Positions 10,185 through 19,442 of a stretch of DNA of 64,000 nucleotides are shown here, piece by piece (position 1 is the first letter of the stretch; each line of letters begins with the position of its first letter). Location of the stretch: NCBI GenBank assembly GCA_963775935.1, contig CAVZKR010000002.1:1-64000 (forward strand), written 5' to 3'. Source of the DNA: JBBIPA01 sp963775935 (GTDB lineage: Bacteria > Chloroflexota > Dehalococcoidia > GIF9 > UBA5629). Both the position numbers and the translations under genes were made by a program. A model generated the notes under the pieces. That model saw only the letters and a program-made list of their open reading frames with translations. It was not told the DNA's origin and searched no databases.

Positions 10185-10343
10185 ATGACAGTAGGATTCA
10201 TCGTAGCACTCATCATCGCAGTACCCATCATCCTGTTCCCGGCAGCTTTCATATGGTACATGAACATCGGTGGCATCGTCCATGCGGTGAAGGAAGCCAG
10301 GGCTAAGGAACGGAAATTGGGAACCGCAACAACCCAGAAATAG
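10185..10343 (+). CDS. Small single-pass membrane protein, 52 residues
   Basis: A short gene with an excellent ribosome-binding site: AAAAAGGAGG ends 7 nt before the ATG. The product starts MTVGFIVALIIAVPIILFPA, one hydrophobic membrane segment (about residues 4-27), followed by a helical, charged cytoplasmic tail (VHAVKEARAKERKLG) ending ATTQK. It stands alone and is followed by a strong hairpin terminator at 10391. That combination (perfect SD, own terminator, long upstream leader) argues for a real, probably well-expressed gene. I do not know its function; single-pass proteins of this size often assist membrane complexes. Confidence 0.7.
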   Translation: MTVGFIVALIIAVPIILFPAAFIWYMNIGGIVHAVKEARAKERKLGTATTQK

Positions 10344-10390
10344 ATAAAGGAGGCACTGAAAAAGAGTTTGGTAAACATGAGAGACACAGG

Positions 10391-10425
10391 ATAAGGCTGG
10401 ATACCCCAAAAGTATCCAGCCTTAT
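10391..10425. terminator. Bidirectional hairpin terminator
   Basis: A perfect 14-bp stem (ATAAGGCTGGATAC with GTATCCAGCCTTAT) around a 7-nt loop, followed by AATTTT. It lies between the small membrane gene (plus) and the nitroreductase (minus), so it can serve both. Confidence 0.85.
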
Positions 10426-10443
10426 AATTTTATAAAGGTGTTT

Positions 10444-10989
10444 TCAATAAGAGTTAAATGAAGCGATTTTATCGAAAGCTTCCCGATTATGCTCCAGTTT
10501 CAGATTCTTTTGTTCAGAATAGCCCAGCGCCACTACAATATATATTTTCTTATCCTTCGGAATACTAAGCACTTTCCTCACTGCTTGTTCATCGAACCAT
10601 CCCATCCAGCACGTGCCCAGACCTAATTCCTCAGCCTGAAGCACAAAGTGTTCGGTGGCAATGCCAACATCTATCAAATAGTATCTGGTATCGCGCAGTA
10701 AACCGCCGACCTGGGCGAGATAGTTAGCCCTCTCCGAAACGACAACCACTATCACCGGCGCTTTTTTAGCAAAGGCATTAATGGAGTAGACGCCGCTGAA
10801 AGCAACATCGCATAGCTTCTTTTTCAGTTGGGGATCGTCTACGACAATGAATTTCCAGGGCTGTGAATTGACGGCAGAGGGAGCCAACCTCGCTGCCTCG
10901 AGACACATCATTATCTTATCACGTTCTACAGCTTTATCCAGGAATTGCCTGATACTTCTCCTGTGTTTCACGATGTCTAAAAATGCCAT
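10444..10989 (-). CDS. Nitroreductase-family flavoprotein
   Basis: An FMN-dependent NAD(P)H oxidoreductase of 181 residues. The N-terminal RRSIRQF and the PSAVNSQPWKFIVV flavin-binding segment are classical for the family, and GLGTCWMGWFDE marks the second flavin-contact region. The short form is typical of small one-domain nitroreductases often found in anaerobes. The start is set by AGGAGG five nt upstream of the ATG. It follows the ABC exporter genes by about 30 nt on the same strand and may be co-transcribed with them. The natural substrate is unknown. Confidence 0.9.
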   Translation of the reverse strand: MAFLDIVKHRRSIRQFLDKAVERDKIMMCLEAARLAPSAVNSQPWKFIVVDDPQLKKKLCDVAFSGVYSINAFAKKAPVIVVVVSERANYLAQVGGLLRDTRYYLIDVGIATEHFVLQAEELGLGTCWMGWFDEQAVRKVLSIPKDKKIYIVVALGYSEQKNLKLEHNREAFDKIASFNSY

Positions 10990-11018
10990 ATAGGGTCCTC
11001 CTATCCAGCCTTATATGT

Positions 11019-11783
11019 TCACTTCGTCAGCCTTCTTCTCATAGTAATTAATGCTATCGAGAAGAAAAGGCAGGTTACTGCGACGATAAGCATCAACGAC
11101 CACAAAAGTTCAGGCTGGAAATTACCGTTAATGGCAGCTCTGGCAAGATTGACCACCGGCGTCAGCGGGGCTATCCAGCTCAACTTCTGCACGATGTCAG
11201 GGAAAGAAGACAATGGAAAAAATACTCCACTAAAGTAAAACATCGGTGTAATAATCAGACTGAAGAAATAGTTGATACTGTAAACATAAGGAACAATTGA
11301 GGTGAAGAATACTGCTATGGAAGCAAACATCAGACCTTCTAAGAAGCAAATAACAGGCACCAGCAATGCCCAGGGTGTATGTACTAACTGGAAGGCTGCG
11401 GCAATTGCGAGCATGGCACACCCTGTCATTAAAGAGCGTGTAGCTCCCCAGAAAATTTCTCCAGCGGTAATGTCTTCGACACCCAGCGGCGTGGCAATGA
11501 TAGCATCGAAAGTCTTTTGATATTCCAGACGGAAGTAAGTGCCATAGGTACATTCGAAGGTGGCGCTGAACATGGCATAACCGGCGATAATGCCCGGGGT
11601 AACAAACTCAATGTATCGCTGCCCGTCAACCAGCCCTACATATGCCCCCAGACCAAATCCCATTGCCAAAATAACAATGATCGGTTCGATAACAAAGCCG
11701 GGAGCTTCGGAATGCCATAACTTGAGAAAAACATCCCTGTTGCGCTGCCAGACTCTGATAAAACGCCGGGAAAAGAGCGTCAT
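11019..11783 (-). CDS. ABC-2 type exporter permease
   Basis: The membrane half of an ABC exporter: 254 residues with about six membrane segments and the ABC-2 family shape (NodJ/DrrB-like), including the signature region around YFFSLIITPMFYFSGVFFPLSSFP. It overlaps the ATPase gene upstream by 4 nt, so the two are translationally coupled. NodJ-like permeases export lipo-oligosaccharides or drugs; the substrate here is unknown. Confidence 0.88.
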   Translation of the reverse strand: MTLFSRRFIRVWQRNRDVFLKLWHSEAPGFVIEPIIVILAMGFGLGAYVGLVDGQRYIEFVTPGIIAGYAMFSATFECTYGTYFRLEYQKTFDAIIATPLGVEDITAGEIFWGATRSLMTGCAMLAIAAAFQLVHTPWALLVPVICFLEGLMFASIAVFFTSIVPYVYSINYFFSLIITPMFYFSGVFFPLSSFPDIVQKLSWIAPLTPVVNLARAAINGNFQPELLWSLMLIVAVTCLFFSIALITMRRRLTK

Positions 11784-12691
11784 TCCAGCAGCGACCTCCC
11801 GGTGAGTCTGAAAAAGACATCCTCAAGAGTTGCCGACCTCTTTTTAACCTTCCCAGGATTATTGAACTGCTCAGCCAGTGACTTATCGCTATCAGCATGG
11901 AAGATATAAATTCTATCTCCTACCTCCTCAAAATCAATGCCGCGACCTTTCAGAACTCCTGCCATGGCAGCCTTCTCCCCTGAAGTAACCGATACCTCCC
12001 AGACTTCATTGCCTGCATACCTGGAAATAAGCGTTTGGGGAGCGCCAAGGCTCAAAATCTTACCCTGGTTCATAATGGCTACCCGGTCACAGAGAGCCGT
12101 CGCCTCTTCCATGTTCTGCGTGCACAAAAGTTGAGTGATACCCTGTGACTTCAGCTCAGCCAGCTTATGCCACACCAGATACTTGGCTTGAGGGTCAAGC
12201 CCAATCGTCGGCTCATCGAGAACGATAATCCTCGGCTGATTAATCAGTCCCCTGGCGATGAGCAAGCGCCGTTTCATGCCACCCGAAAGCTCGTTCATAG
12301 TGCTCTTCTGCCTCTCCTCCAGTTGAAATAATCTCAATGCCTCCAGGCTGCGGCGGCGAGCTTCCTTCGTGGGGATATCGAAATAGCGGGCAAAGGTCAG
12401 CAGATTTTGTAGAACAGTTAAATCCACATCGAGGTTATCAGCCTGCGGCACTACCCCCAGTACTGCCTTTATCTCCTGGGCATGAGCTTTCAAGTCTTTA
12501 TCCAGTACCTGAATATCACCTGACGTAGGAGGAGAAACGGCAGTAATCATCCTGATAAGAGTGGTTTTGCCGGCGCCATTGGGTCCCAACAGCCCGAAAC
12601 ACTCTCCCTGATATATCTCCAGGTTCACATTGTCTACCGCTACCAGGTCTTTGAATTTCTTGGTCAGGTTGTTAACCTTGATAATAACCAT
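11780..12691 (-). CDS. ABC exporter ATP-binding protein (NodI/DrrA-like)
   Basis: The ATPase partner of the ABC-2 permease. Walker A is GPNGAGKTT, the signature is LSGGMKRRLLIARGL and Walker B ends DEPTIGLD. A C-terminal extension of ~90 residues ends TLEDVFFRLTGR, as usual for DrrA/CcmA-type exporters. The frame opens at 12718, but homology to the family begins at MVIIKVNNLTKKF, so I place the start at the ATG at 12691 (303 residues). It is the first gene of the pair and overlaps the permease by 4 nt. Confidence 0.92.
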   Translation of the reverse strand: MVIIKVNNLTKKFKDLVAVDNVNLEIYQGECFGLLGPNGAGKTTLIRMITAVSPPTSGDIQVLDKDLKAHAQEIKAVLGVVPQADNLDVDLTVLQNLLTFARYFDIPTKEARRRSLEALRLFQLEERQKSTMNELSGGMKRRLLIARGLINQPRIIVLDEPTIGLDPQAKYLVWHKLAELKSQGITQLLCTQNMEEATALCDRVAIMNQGKILSLGAPQTLISRYAGNEVWEVSVTSGEKAAMAGVLKGRGIDFEEVGDRIYIFHADSDKSLAEQFNNPGKVKKRSATLEDVFFRLTGRSLLE

Positions 12692-12907
12692 AAAAAGTTG
12701 TCTCTTCAGTAATCTCAACTTTGTAGGAAATAATGCGCAGGCTATTATTGTAGAGTAAGCTCAGAGGGAATAGCAAAAAATTGCAGGAGAACGCAGCATT
12801 CTTAACAATACCCGGCATATAGTGAACAGGAATTTGACCATCACTGCGTTTTATCGTATAGTCTAGCGGATATTATCATTATAATCTTTAATAGAAAAGG
12901 TTACTGT

Positions 12908-13502
12908 ATGAGATATAGAAGCTTCGGTTACGATAAGAACGCTCCCATCTGGATTATTATTTTTATCAACCTGCTGGTGTTTATCGGCACCTTAATAGCA
13001 AGTCAACTCATAGGAATAGAGCGATCAATAATCTACTTGGATTACAACCGGCTACATTCCTCTAGCCAGCCATGGACTATCATAACCAATATGTTTGTCC
13101 ATGCTGGTTTCTGGCATATCTCTTTTTAACATGATTACACTGTATTTTTATGGCAGCTTCCTATCTCAGCTCATCGGAACGGGAGATTTCTTGCTCGTAT
13201 ACTTCTTCGGTGGTATAGTGGGTAATATATTCTACTTGCTCTTGCCACCTAATAATCTCCCAGGAATTGGAGCTTCAGGTGCTATCTTTGCTCTGGGTGG
13301 CGCCCTGGCAGTACTGATGCCCAAATTACGCGTTTACATATTTCCCATACCGGTACCTATGCCACTATGGGCGGCAGTAATCGGCGGTTTTGTCATCATA
13401 TCCCTCTTTCCAGGAATAGCCTGGCAAGCCCATCTCGGTGGTCTGCTCTTCGGCCTTATCGCCGGCTACTTTTACCGTAAGAAAGCGCGACCGCTCTACT
13501 AG
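12908..13502 (+). CDS. Rhomboid-family intramembrane serine protease, frameshifted
   Basis: An intramembrane protease of about 197 residues, split by a frameshift. The first frame (from ATG 12908) ends ...AGFWHISF at 13129. The second frame carries FNMITLYFYG, the catalytic serine motif GASGAIFAL and the catalytic histidine in WQAHLGGLLFGL. The run of five T at 13123-13127 explains the break: with four T the protein reads WHISFNMITLYFYG, the expected rhomboid consensus. All catalytic elements are therefore present and the gene is probably intact in the organism. It stands alone, followed by the tRNA-Gly remnant region. Confidence 0.82.
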
Positions 13503-13996
13503 AACTATTTCCTGCCTTTTTGGCAAATGCGCTTTTTAAGAAAAAACATAGCACTACAGTCGGATTGGGTATTAATTTGGAGCGGGAGATAAGGTTAGAA
13601 CCCGCGACAGCCTGTTTGGAAGGCAGGCCTCAAATTTTTACTGTTTTTTGCTCTTTTTGAACCTGAGAAGTCTTAAAAAACCGCCTCTTTTTAACTAAGC
13701 AGGTTATCGGCCTTTTTCTCACCTCTCACTACTTGCTTGACTCATTTTAACATACTTGACTGAGGGGCAACTACGTGTAAACGTCCATAACATATTGGAC
13801 TTCTGAGCGGCGCCTTAAGATGTGTTATCGTTTATGGGCTTTAACAAATGTAACCGGCATGGTCTGCGCCGGTTCATAGTATTCCTTCGGAAGAGAAAAA
13901 CCTGGAGCGGACTGCCCATTGAAAAGAACAGATCGTTAAGACCCACTACCATCAATACTTATGTACGGTCTGCCAGGGCCTTCTGCTCTCGTTAGA
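13503..13996. other. 494-nt intergenic region carrying a tRNA-Gly remnant
   Basis: Apart from the tRNA-Gly 3'-half at 13578-13625, I see no gene here. Poly-T/poly-A-rich stretches around 13636-13700 could hold old terminators. No recognisable integrase remnant. Confidence 0.5.
13578..13625 (-). repeat. tRNA-Gly 3'-half remnant (candidate attachment site)
   Basis: Read on the minus strand this is the anticodon loop CTTCCAA (anticodon TCC), the 3' anticodon stem, variable loop, T arm and CTCCCGCTCCA end of a tRNA-Gly, without the 5' half. It matches the copy at 56326-56373 at 41 of 48 positions in the same orientation. The T-arm has six changes that break its stem, so this copy is not functional. 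Confidence 0.65.
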
Positions 13997-15655
13997 CTAT
14001 TTTTTCGGTTCCAATGTCACATAGTAGGTATCGCCAAGGTGATTGGGGTCGAGCAACTCTCTGATTTTCCATTGATACTGATAAGCTAGCGGGTTTGCGG
14101 CAGCCGCCTTTTTCTCCTGCTCTTCCTTGGTTCGCCCATAGCCGTCATCACGTCGGGATATGGCGTACATTCTCTCCATCGCGCCCAGACCATGTTCCAC
14201 GCCGTACTTCGAGGTAGCCTCAAAAAAATCATACGCACCCTTCACTGATTTTGCATCATGCGAATCAAAATGTGTGAAATTCTCCCAGCCGGTTAATCCT
14301 CCGCCTCCCATGTTACCCATGCCACCCATCATGCAATCACCCCCTGCTGCGACAAAATAATTATGTTCCTGTTCCCATTTCCGCTTGAAATCCCCGGCGA
14401 TTTCAACCTTCGGGCATGAGTAGTCCGGGACGCCACCAATACCGAAACAGCCTTCGTAGCCTCCAGCTAAAACGAAATTTAAATTCTTGTGTCCCAGCCT
14501 GAGCAAAAAGAGCAGGCTCCACTCTTTGATTCCTGGCTCTTCCATTAAAGATGCTTTCCAGCCTCCCGTCTCCGCAAGGATTTTATCCAACACCCTCTCC
14601 TGCCATTCAATGTCTCTCATTGTCATACCCGCCAGAATAATCTGAAAATCGCGTTTCATTTCCTCTGTTTGTTTGCGCAATTTAGGGTCTTTTAATAGCT
14701 CCTCAAGGTCATTGAGTGTCTTTGTTGGGTCGGAGAGGATTCTAATCATTGCCCCTTTAAGGTCCCTGCCCAAAAAGTTGTACTGCCGGTGAGAATAATA
14801 TCCGTTGATATCACTATCAAATATTCGGTAAACTCCGTTGGCAAAAGCTTCCCATGACGGCCACCCTAATGTATGCCCGACAACGTTGGGCGGCAGGACC
14901 GCTCTGTAAGCTGGAATAATGCCTTCGTTCGGGAAGCCTGGAGGTCCAGGCCAAGGAAATAATTTAATCGCGCACTTGGTAAATACACCCATAGCGCCCA
15001 TGCTTCCGGCACCACCCATCATCAAACCTCTGAGGCCGGGTCCGGGACCATCATCGCAGAACCAGCCTGATCCCGAGCCAAGAGAACCAGACCTCAGAAT
15101 TTCGCCGTTCGGCATGACCCATTCAAAAGCAAGGAGGCACTCGCGGGTAAGGCCACCATACATGGAAAAGGGTGACGGCCCTCCGTTAGCGCAGGCGCTG
15201 GCAAGTGGAGAGCAGCTCGAACCTGCCCCGATGATCGTACAGTTCAAACCGACTTTCATTGCCTCCGCTTGAAGCGTAGCACCGATTACGTAAGGTTCGA
15301 TTACGGCATAATGATTTTTCTCGTTGATCTCCAGAATGCGGTCCATGCGCCGCATATCCAGCGTTATAGCGTTATCGTCACAGATATTAGCACGTGATGT
15401 CCAGAATGTGCTCGCAGCATGGAACTTTATCCTGTACTTATTGCACACTCTGACTATCTTCTGGACTTCCTCTGTGCTTCCGGGCAACAAAACAGCCAAT
15501 CCTCTGGGTGTAGTTACACCATAAACAGGCCCCATGTGATGCTGGGCTTGTGCCATAGGAGTCACATATGAGTCCAGCACAGCAGGGTCGTCCGAAATGT
15601 TGTCCGGTCCTACGATATCTTCGAATTCCTTATATATTTCTTTCCAATCAGCCAT
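13997..15655 (-). CDS. FAD-binding (PCMH/GlcD-type) oxidoreductase
   Basis: A 552-residue flavoprotein of the vanillyl-alcohol-oxidase fold. The FAD-binding part (about residues 50-245) includes GLAVLLPGSTEEVQKIV and the glycine-rich GAGSSCSPLASACANGG. The C-terminal half would hold the substrate domain. It is glycine/methionine rich around MMGGAGSMGAMG and MMGGMGNMGGGG, which is odd. RBS AAGGAG precedes the ATG. It is the last of three same-strand genes: FAD protein (18529), CCG iron-sulfur protein (16965), this. The set resembles glycolate/lactate oxidase modules in which FAD subunits pass electrons to a GlcF-like subunit. The hydroxy-acid or phenolic substrate is unknown. Confidence 0.85.
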   Translation of the reverse strand: MADWKEIYKEFEDIVGPDNISDDPAVLDSYVTPMAQAQHHMGPVYGVTTPRGLAVLLPGSTEEVQKIVRVCNKYRIKFHAASTFWTSRANICDDNAITLDMRRMDRILEINEKNHYAVIEPYVIGATLQAEAMKVGLNCTIIGAGSSCSPLASACANGGPSPFSMYGGLTRECLLAFEWVMPNGEILRSGSLGSGSGWFCDDGPGPGLRGLMMGGAGSMGAMGVFTKCAIKLFPWPGPPGFPNEGIIPAYRAVLPPNVVGHTLGWPSWEAFANGVYRIFDSDINGYYSHRQYNFLGRDLKGAMIRILSDPTKTLNDLEELLKDPKLRKQTEEMKRDFQIILAGMTMRDIEWQERVLDKILAETGGWKASLMEEPGIKEWSLLFLLRLGHKNLNFVLAGGYEGCFGIGGVPDYSCPKVEIAGDFKRKWEQEHNYFVAAGGDCMMGGMGNMGGGGLTGWENFTHFDSHDAKSVKGAYDFFEATSKYGVEHGLGAMERMYAISRRDDGYGRTKEEQEKKAAAANPLAYQYQWKIRELLDPNHLGDTYYVTLEPKK

Positions 15656-15687
15656 GGTTCTCCTTTGCGTAGCTAACAGCAGTCAGC

Positions 15688-16965
15688 TTATTTTATTGCC
15701 TCTTGTACCAGCTCAATTAAGTCGAAAACCTTCATCTTCTTGCCATCTGCGTTTACTGCGTCAATGAAACTGCGCTCACACCATGGACAGGCAGTCACAA
15801 TGGCTTCTGCCCCGGTTGTTTTCGCTTCTGTGATTCTTTCCCCGGCAGTCCAGGCGGAAAACTCAGGATAGGTATCGATACAGCCACCGCCGGCGCCGCA
15901 GCACCAGGCATACTCTCTGATTCTCTCCATCTCCACTAGCTTGAGACCGGGTATACTCTTCAGGACGTCTCTGGGTGGGTCATAGATACCCCATGCTCCG
16001 TTGTATCTTGGCTTTGGGGGGTCATAAATGACCACCTGGTTTAAAATTTTCTTTTCCTTGCCCTTCCAGGGGATATATGGTTCTCCTTGCCTGCCCAGAT
16101 GACAGGGGTCATGATAGGTGATAGTCATGGGAATCTTGTTATTTAATTTAAGCTTGCCCTGCTTGATAAGCCGATCGATGAACTCGACGGTATGCAGTAC
16201 TTCGACTTTGGAGCCCAGCTCTGGGTAAAGACGCTTAAACGTAAAATACCCATCTGAGCACGACGTTACAACTGTTTTTATTCCCGCAGATTTCCAGGCC
16301 TCGATATTATTTTCAGCGAATTTAACAAATTCACCGTGGTATCCCATCTGGTAAGCGCGTCCGCCGCAACAGCTTTCATCACGGCCCATGATGCCGATGT
16401 CGACTCCGGCTTTTTTGAATAGTGCCATTACCGCGCGCGGCACTTTCCACAGCTCTTCATCATAGCTGAACCTGCAGCCGGTAAAGAAAGCAATTTCGGC
16501 CTTCTCTTCAGTGATATTCTTCACACCCAGCCCATTAGCCCATTCGCCGCGCTTATCTTTTAACATCCCCAGCATCATGGTATCTTGTTTCTTGAGATTA
16601 TCTATGATCATGATGTGCTGCGGTAAAAGCTGACCATCCATGACAGCCCGGGCTTTCAGTTCCAGTATGTTTTGAAGCGGCTCCAAATTGTAGCGGCACA
16701 CCTTATCGCTTATATCGCAAGAACCGCAGCTCAGGTCTTTATAGATGATATCCAGTACTCTATCGGTATACTCTGCCTTACCGTCAAGGAGTGACTTGGC
16801 GACAGCGTACCGTCCGCGCGCTGAGTAAGAATTGAAATTGCTGTATGCAATGCTGGGACAGCCTTTAGCAAACCTCCAGCTCTTAATCTTATCCTGTGGT
16901 ATCCATTTGCAGTAAGAACAGAGACTGCATCTTTCCATGTCTGACCTGTAATCTTCTAGTGCCAT
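15688..16965 (-). CDS. CCG-domain iron-sulfur protein (GlcF/HdrD-like)
   Basis: Electron-transfer subunit between two FAD oxidoreductases. The N-terminal region has Cys clusters (CSLCSYC, then CGSCDISDKVC) that are degenerate compared with normal CxxCxxCxxxCP ferredoxin sites. Two CCG domains follow: ESCCGGRAYQMG, then YHDPCHLGRQGEPY with YAWCCGAGGGC. CCG domains bind non-cubane or [4Fe-4S] clusters in heterodisulfide reductase and glycolate oxidase. The frame opens at 16986, but AAGGAG six nt before the ATG at 16965 sets the start (425 residues). It sits 32 nt from the downstream FAD gene, consistent with one operon. Confidence 0.88.
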   Translation of the reverse strand: MALEDYRSDMERCSLCSYCKWIPQDKIKSWRFAKGCPSIAYSNFNSYSARGRYAVAKSLLDGKAEYTDRVLDIIYKDLSCGSCDISDKVCRYNLEPLQNILELKARAVMDGQLLPQHIMIIDNLKKQDTMMLGMLKDKRGEWANGLGVKNITEEKAEIAFFTGCRFSYDEELWKVPRAVMALFKKAGVDIGIMGRDESCCGGRAYQMGYHGEFVKFAENNIEAWKSAGIKTVVTSCSDGYFTFKRLYPELGSKVEVLHTVEFIDRLIKQGKLKLNNKIPMTITYHDPCHLGRQGEPYIPWKGKEKKILNQVVIYDPPKPRYNGAWGIYDPPRDVLKSIPGLKLVEMERIREYAWCCGAGGGCIDTYPEFSAWTAGERITEAKTTGAEAIVTACPWCERSFIDAVNADGKKMKVFDLIELVQEAIK

Positions 16966-17050
16966 CTTTGTCTCCTTCTGAGTCATTAGTTATCAGCGTT
17001 GGGAAGGTGTGTGAGGACTGAAAACTTAAGACAGTAAACTTAAAACTATT

Positions 17051-18529
17051 TTAAAAACACAGCTTTCCTGGATTCATCACATTATTCGGGTCGAAAATAT
17101 TTTTTATATTCTTCAGAAGCTTTGTACTCTGTTCATCACGCTTGAACGCCATTTCAGACCATATGCCATAAGGCCTGCTGAAGAATGCTCCATGATTGAT
17201 GAGAGCCTCACTGGCTTTGATGTGAAGCGCCTGAATCTTCGATATTTCATTCTCAGGAGCATAAGGCAGGTTGAATTCGCAATGGCAATTTACGCCTTGG
17301 TGTCGAGGCTGAAGGTAAACGCCTATATCAGAGACCGGGTATTTAGACACTTCTGCAGTGGCGGTCATTACTTTCAAGAAATCGGGAGTTTTATCCAGAG
17401 TGGTAATGAAAAAGATATCCTGGCAACCGCCCTTGTAGGCGAGTTTCCAGTATGGCTCCCTTGAGGGTCTGAGTATTGTCTCTAATACCTGCACTCCTTT
17501 CGCGCCTGGCACCTCGGAAACCAGCTTCAGCCCGAATTGTCTGGCAATTTCTGCTATATCCTTTTGCATGAAGTCGACTCTCTCTTTAGGCAGTTCAGTT
17601 CGTCCGGCGATACATAGTATAACCATCCATGGCGGAAGCTGTTTCTTTAGCTTTTCGATTTGACTGGCATTTTCTCCGAGCACATATGCCAGGTTTGTGC
17701 CGTTCATAATAAAAAGCTCATCTGCATATCTAAATCTCAAAAGTCGAGAGGTAAAATCAGTCAATTCCTCAAGTTTCTTCGCCGGAACGAAGAAAAGCTT
17801 GTGGATCACTGGCAGGACTTCGCACTTTAGTGATGCCCAGGTAGCGATGCCTATACTCCCTTGTGCTGCGGAGAGGAACCGGTAAAAGTCTGTCTGCGCC
17901 GGACCAGTCGGGTCAACCGGCCATTTCTCCTTCTTGCATAGTTCTTCGATGACACCACCGCTTTCCGTTGATAGATAGCCGCCCGTACCGCCTGACAGGA
18001 ATTTGTTGCCGTCTCCAAAGATAATTTCAAGGCAGCGTAAAGGATCGAGGGATGACCACTGGTAACGGCAATTCAGCCTTGGCTCTCTTTCCAGCAGGCT
18101 AGCAATAACCGATTTGTTTGCCCTTGGAAGCAGTGAAGTCGAAAGTTGCATTCCCTCTTTAGCAAGCACCGGCTGGAGTTCGCTGTACGTGACACCCGTC
18201 TCAATGATAGCCAGTCGGTTCCTGCGACTAACTTTCATTATTTTCTTCATGCTGCTCAGATCTAAGATGACCGCTCCGGGAACACCCGGTATCGTGTCTC
18301 CATGAAAATGCGGCGGGCCTGAACTTATGGGTACAAGCGGAGTCTTGGTATTATTTGCCTGTACGATTATCTTCTGAATGGTGTCTGCATCCTTCGGTTT
18401 AACCACAAACTCAGGTTTCATACCCGGGGCAAAACTATTGTCCTTTGAATATTCCTTCAGGGTTTCAATATCATCGAAAACGTTACTTTTATCAACCAAT
18501 CCAATTAAATCATTCTTTTTATCAGCCAC
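17051..18529 (-). CDS. FAD-binding oxidoreductase (GlcD-like)
   Basis: First gene of the redox triad: 492 residues of the FAD_binding_4 type. The pyrophosphate region is PLVPISSGPPHFHGDTIPG, preceded by the family opening EFVVKPKDADTIQKIIVQA. The C-terminus has NNVMNPGKLCF, the typical end of GlcD/D-lactate dehydrogenases (FDPxxxxNPGKI). It starts with GTG behind a GGGGGAT box. Paired with the CCG protein 85 nt downstream, it probably oxidises a 2-hydroxy acid or related compound, passing electrons to the membrane pool. Its sequence differs strongly from the third gene's FAD protein, so two different substrates or a heterodimer are possible. Confidence 0.87.
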   Translation of the reverse strand: MADKKNDLIGLVDKSNVFDDIETLKEYSKDNSFAPGMKPEFVVKPKDADTIQKIIVQANNTKTPLVPISSGPPHFHGDTIPGVPGAVILDLSSMKKIMKVSRRNRLAIIETGVTYSELQPVLAKEGMQLSTSLLPRANKSVIASLLEREPRLNCRYQWSSLDPLRCLEIIFGDGNKFLSGGTGGYLSTESGGVIEELCKKEKWPVDPTGPAQTDFYRFLSAAQGSIGIATWASLKCEVLPVIHKLFFVPAKKLEELTDFTSRLLRFRYADELFIMNGTNLAYVLGENASQIEKLKKQLPPWMVILCIAGRTELPKERVDFMQKDIAEIARQFGLKLVSEVPGAKGVQVLETILRPSREPYWKLAYKGGCQDIFFITTLDKTPDFLKVMTATAEVSKYPVSDIGVYLQPRHQGVNCHCEFNLPYAPENEISKIQALHIKASEALINHGAFFSRPYGIWSEMAFKRDEQSTKLLKNIKNIFDPNNVMNPGKLCF

Positions 18530-18698
18530 GATGAATCCCCCTTTCCATGTTTGACAGTAGCTAAATATCCCTGTTAGTCCTTGAACAGTATTCTTTCAAC
18601 CCTCCCGTATCAAGTACAGGACAGGCTCTAATTCTCTCATTTTCATTCATCGGGCCTAGGGCAGCTCTTTACCTTTATTAATATTGTGTAAAACGTTT

Positions 18699-19442
18699 TT
18701 ACCGAAGCTTAGACAAAGCGGCAGATGCCTGTTTGCGTACCTTCTCGCTCTCATCTCCCAGTGCTTTTTCGAGTGGTGAGATAGCCTCGCGACTGCCGAG
18801 AAAACCCAGAGAAGAAGCGGCAACCGTACGAACCATCTCTGTTTTATCACTTAAAGCTTCTATCAACATCTTTACGACCTGTGTGTCCCCGATTAAACCA
18901 AGTGAAGAGGCTGCTACTGCGCGCAGACACTCATCTTTGTCTTTGAGTATTTTTATCAAAGGGAGAACTGCCTCTTTAGTACGGAGGTCGCCAAGCGTGA
19001 TAACTGCATTACATCTGACCTGGTTGTTGGTGTTTTCTAATGCCCTGAGTAAGAGGGGAACAACACTATCACCGCCAATTCCTCCGATTATTTTTATCAT
19101 CAGGGCGTGCAGTTCTATTTTCGCTTGGCCTTCGAAAAGGTCTTTGAGAGCGGGAATCGCTTTCTCATTCTTTACGTCGCCTAATGCTAAAATCGCTGCC
19201 CGTGCTACTTCTATGCTTTCTTCCCTTAGGGCATTAATAAGTGGTGGTAATACCTCATCCCCCGAAATTCTTCCTAAAGCGATGGCCGCACAGGCTCTCA
19301 GCCAGTCGATTTCACTCTTGTTTTCAAGAATCGCAGTTAATGGTTTTATGGCGTCTTGCTGCCCACTTTTGCCCAGTCCAATTATGGCAGAAGCGCGGAT
19401 TCTGATGTCTTCATCGTTCAGGACATCAGTGGCAATTTGCAT
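18699..19442 (-). CDS. HEAT/PBS-lyase repeat protein
   Basis: A 247-residue protein made almost wholly of about seven to eight ~31-residue helical repeats (consensus like VRxxAAxxLGxLGxxEAIxPLxxALxDExExV). This is the bilin-lyase-type HEAT repeat found in scaffold proteins and in adaptors of varied function. No catalytic domain or signal peptide is present, so it is probably a cytoplasmic protein-binding scaffold. The last repeats are near-identical to each other (AASSLGLIGD, AASSLGFLGS), suggesting recent repeat gain. It stands alone. The opposite strand is open for 275 codons because of the repeat composition, but that frame is not a gene. Confidence 0.85.
   Translation of the reverse strand: MQIATDVLNDEDIRIRASAIIGLGKSGQQDAIKPLTAILENKSEIDWLRACAAIALGRISGDEVLPPLINALREESIEVARAAILALGDVKNEKAIPALKDLFEGQAKIELHALMIKIIGGIGGDSVVPLLLRALENTNNQVRCNAVITLGDLRTKEAVLPLIKILKDKDECLRAVAASSLGLIGDTQVVKMLIEALSDKTEMVRTVAASSLGFLGSREAISPLEKALGDESEKVRKQASAALSKLR

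Noticed and set aside
10097..10387. Minus-strand frame over the small membrane gene
   Set aside because: Low-complexity, no ribosome site; the plus-strand 52-residue frame has a strong SD and membrane helix.
13123..13127. Programmed ribosomal frameshift in the rhomboid gene
   Set aside because: No slippery heptamer plus structure was seen, and the same kind of one-base homopolymer indel recurs in unrelated genes.
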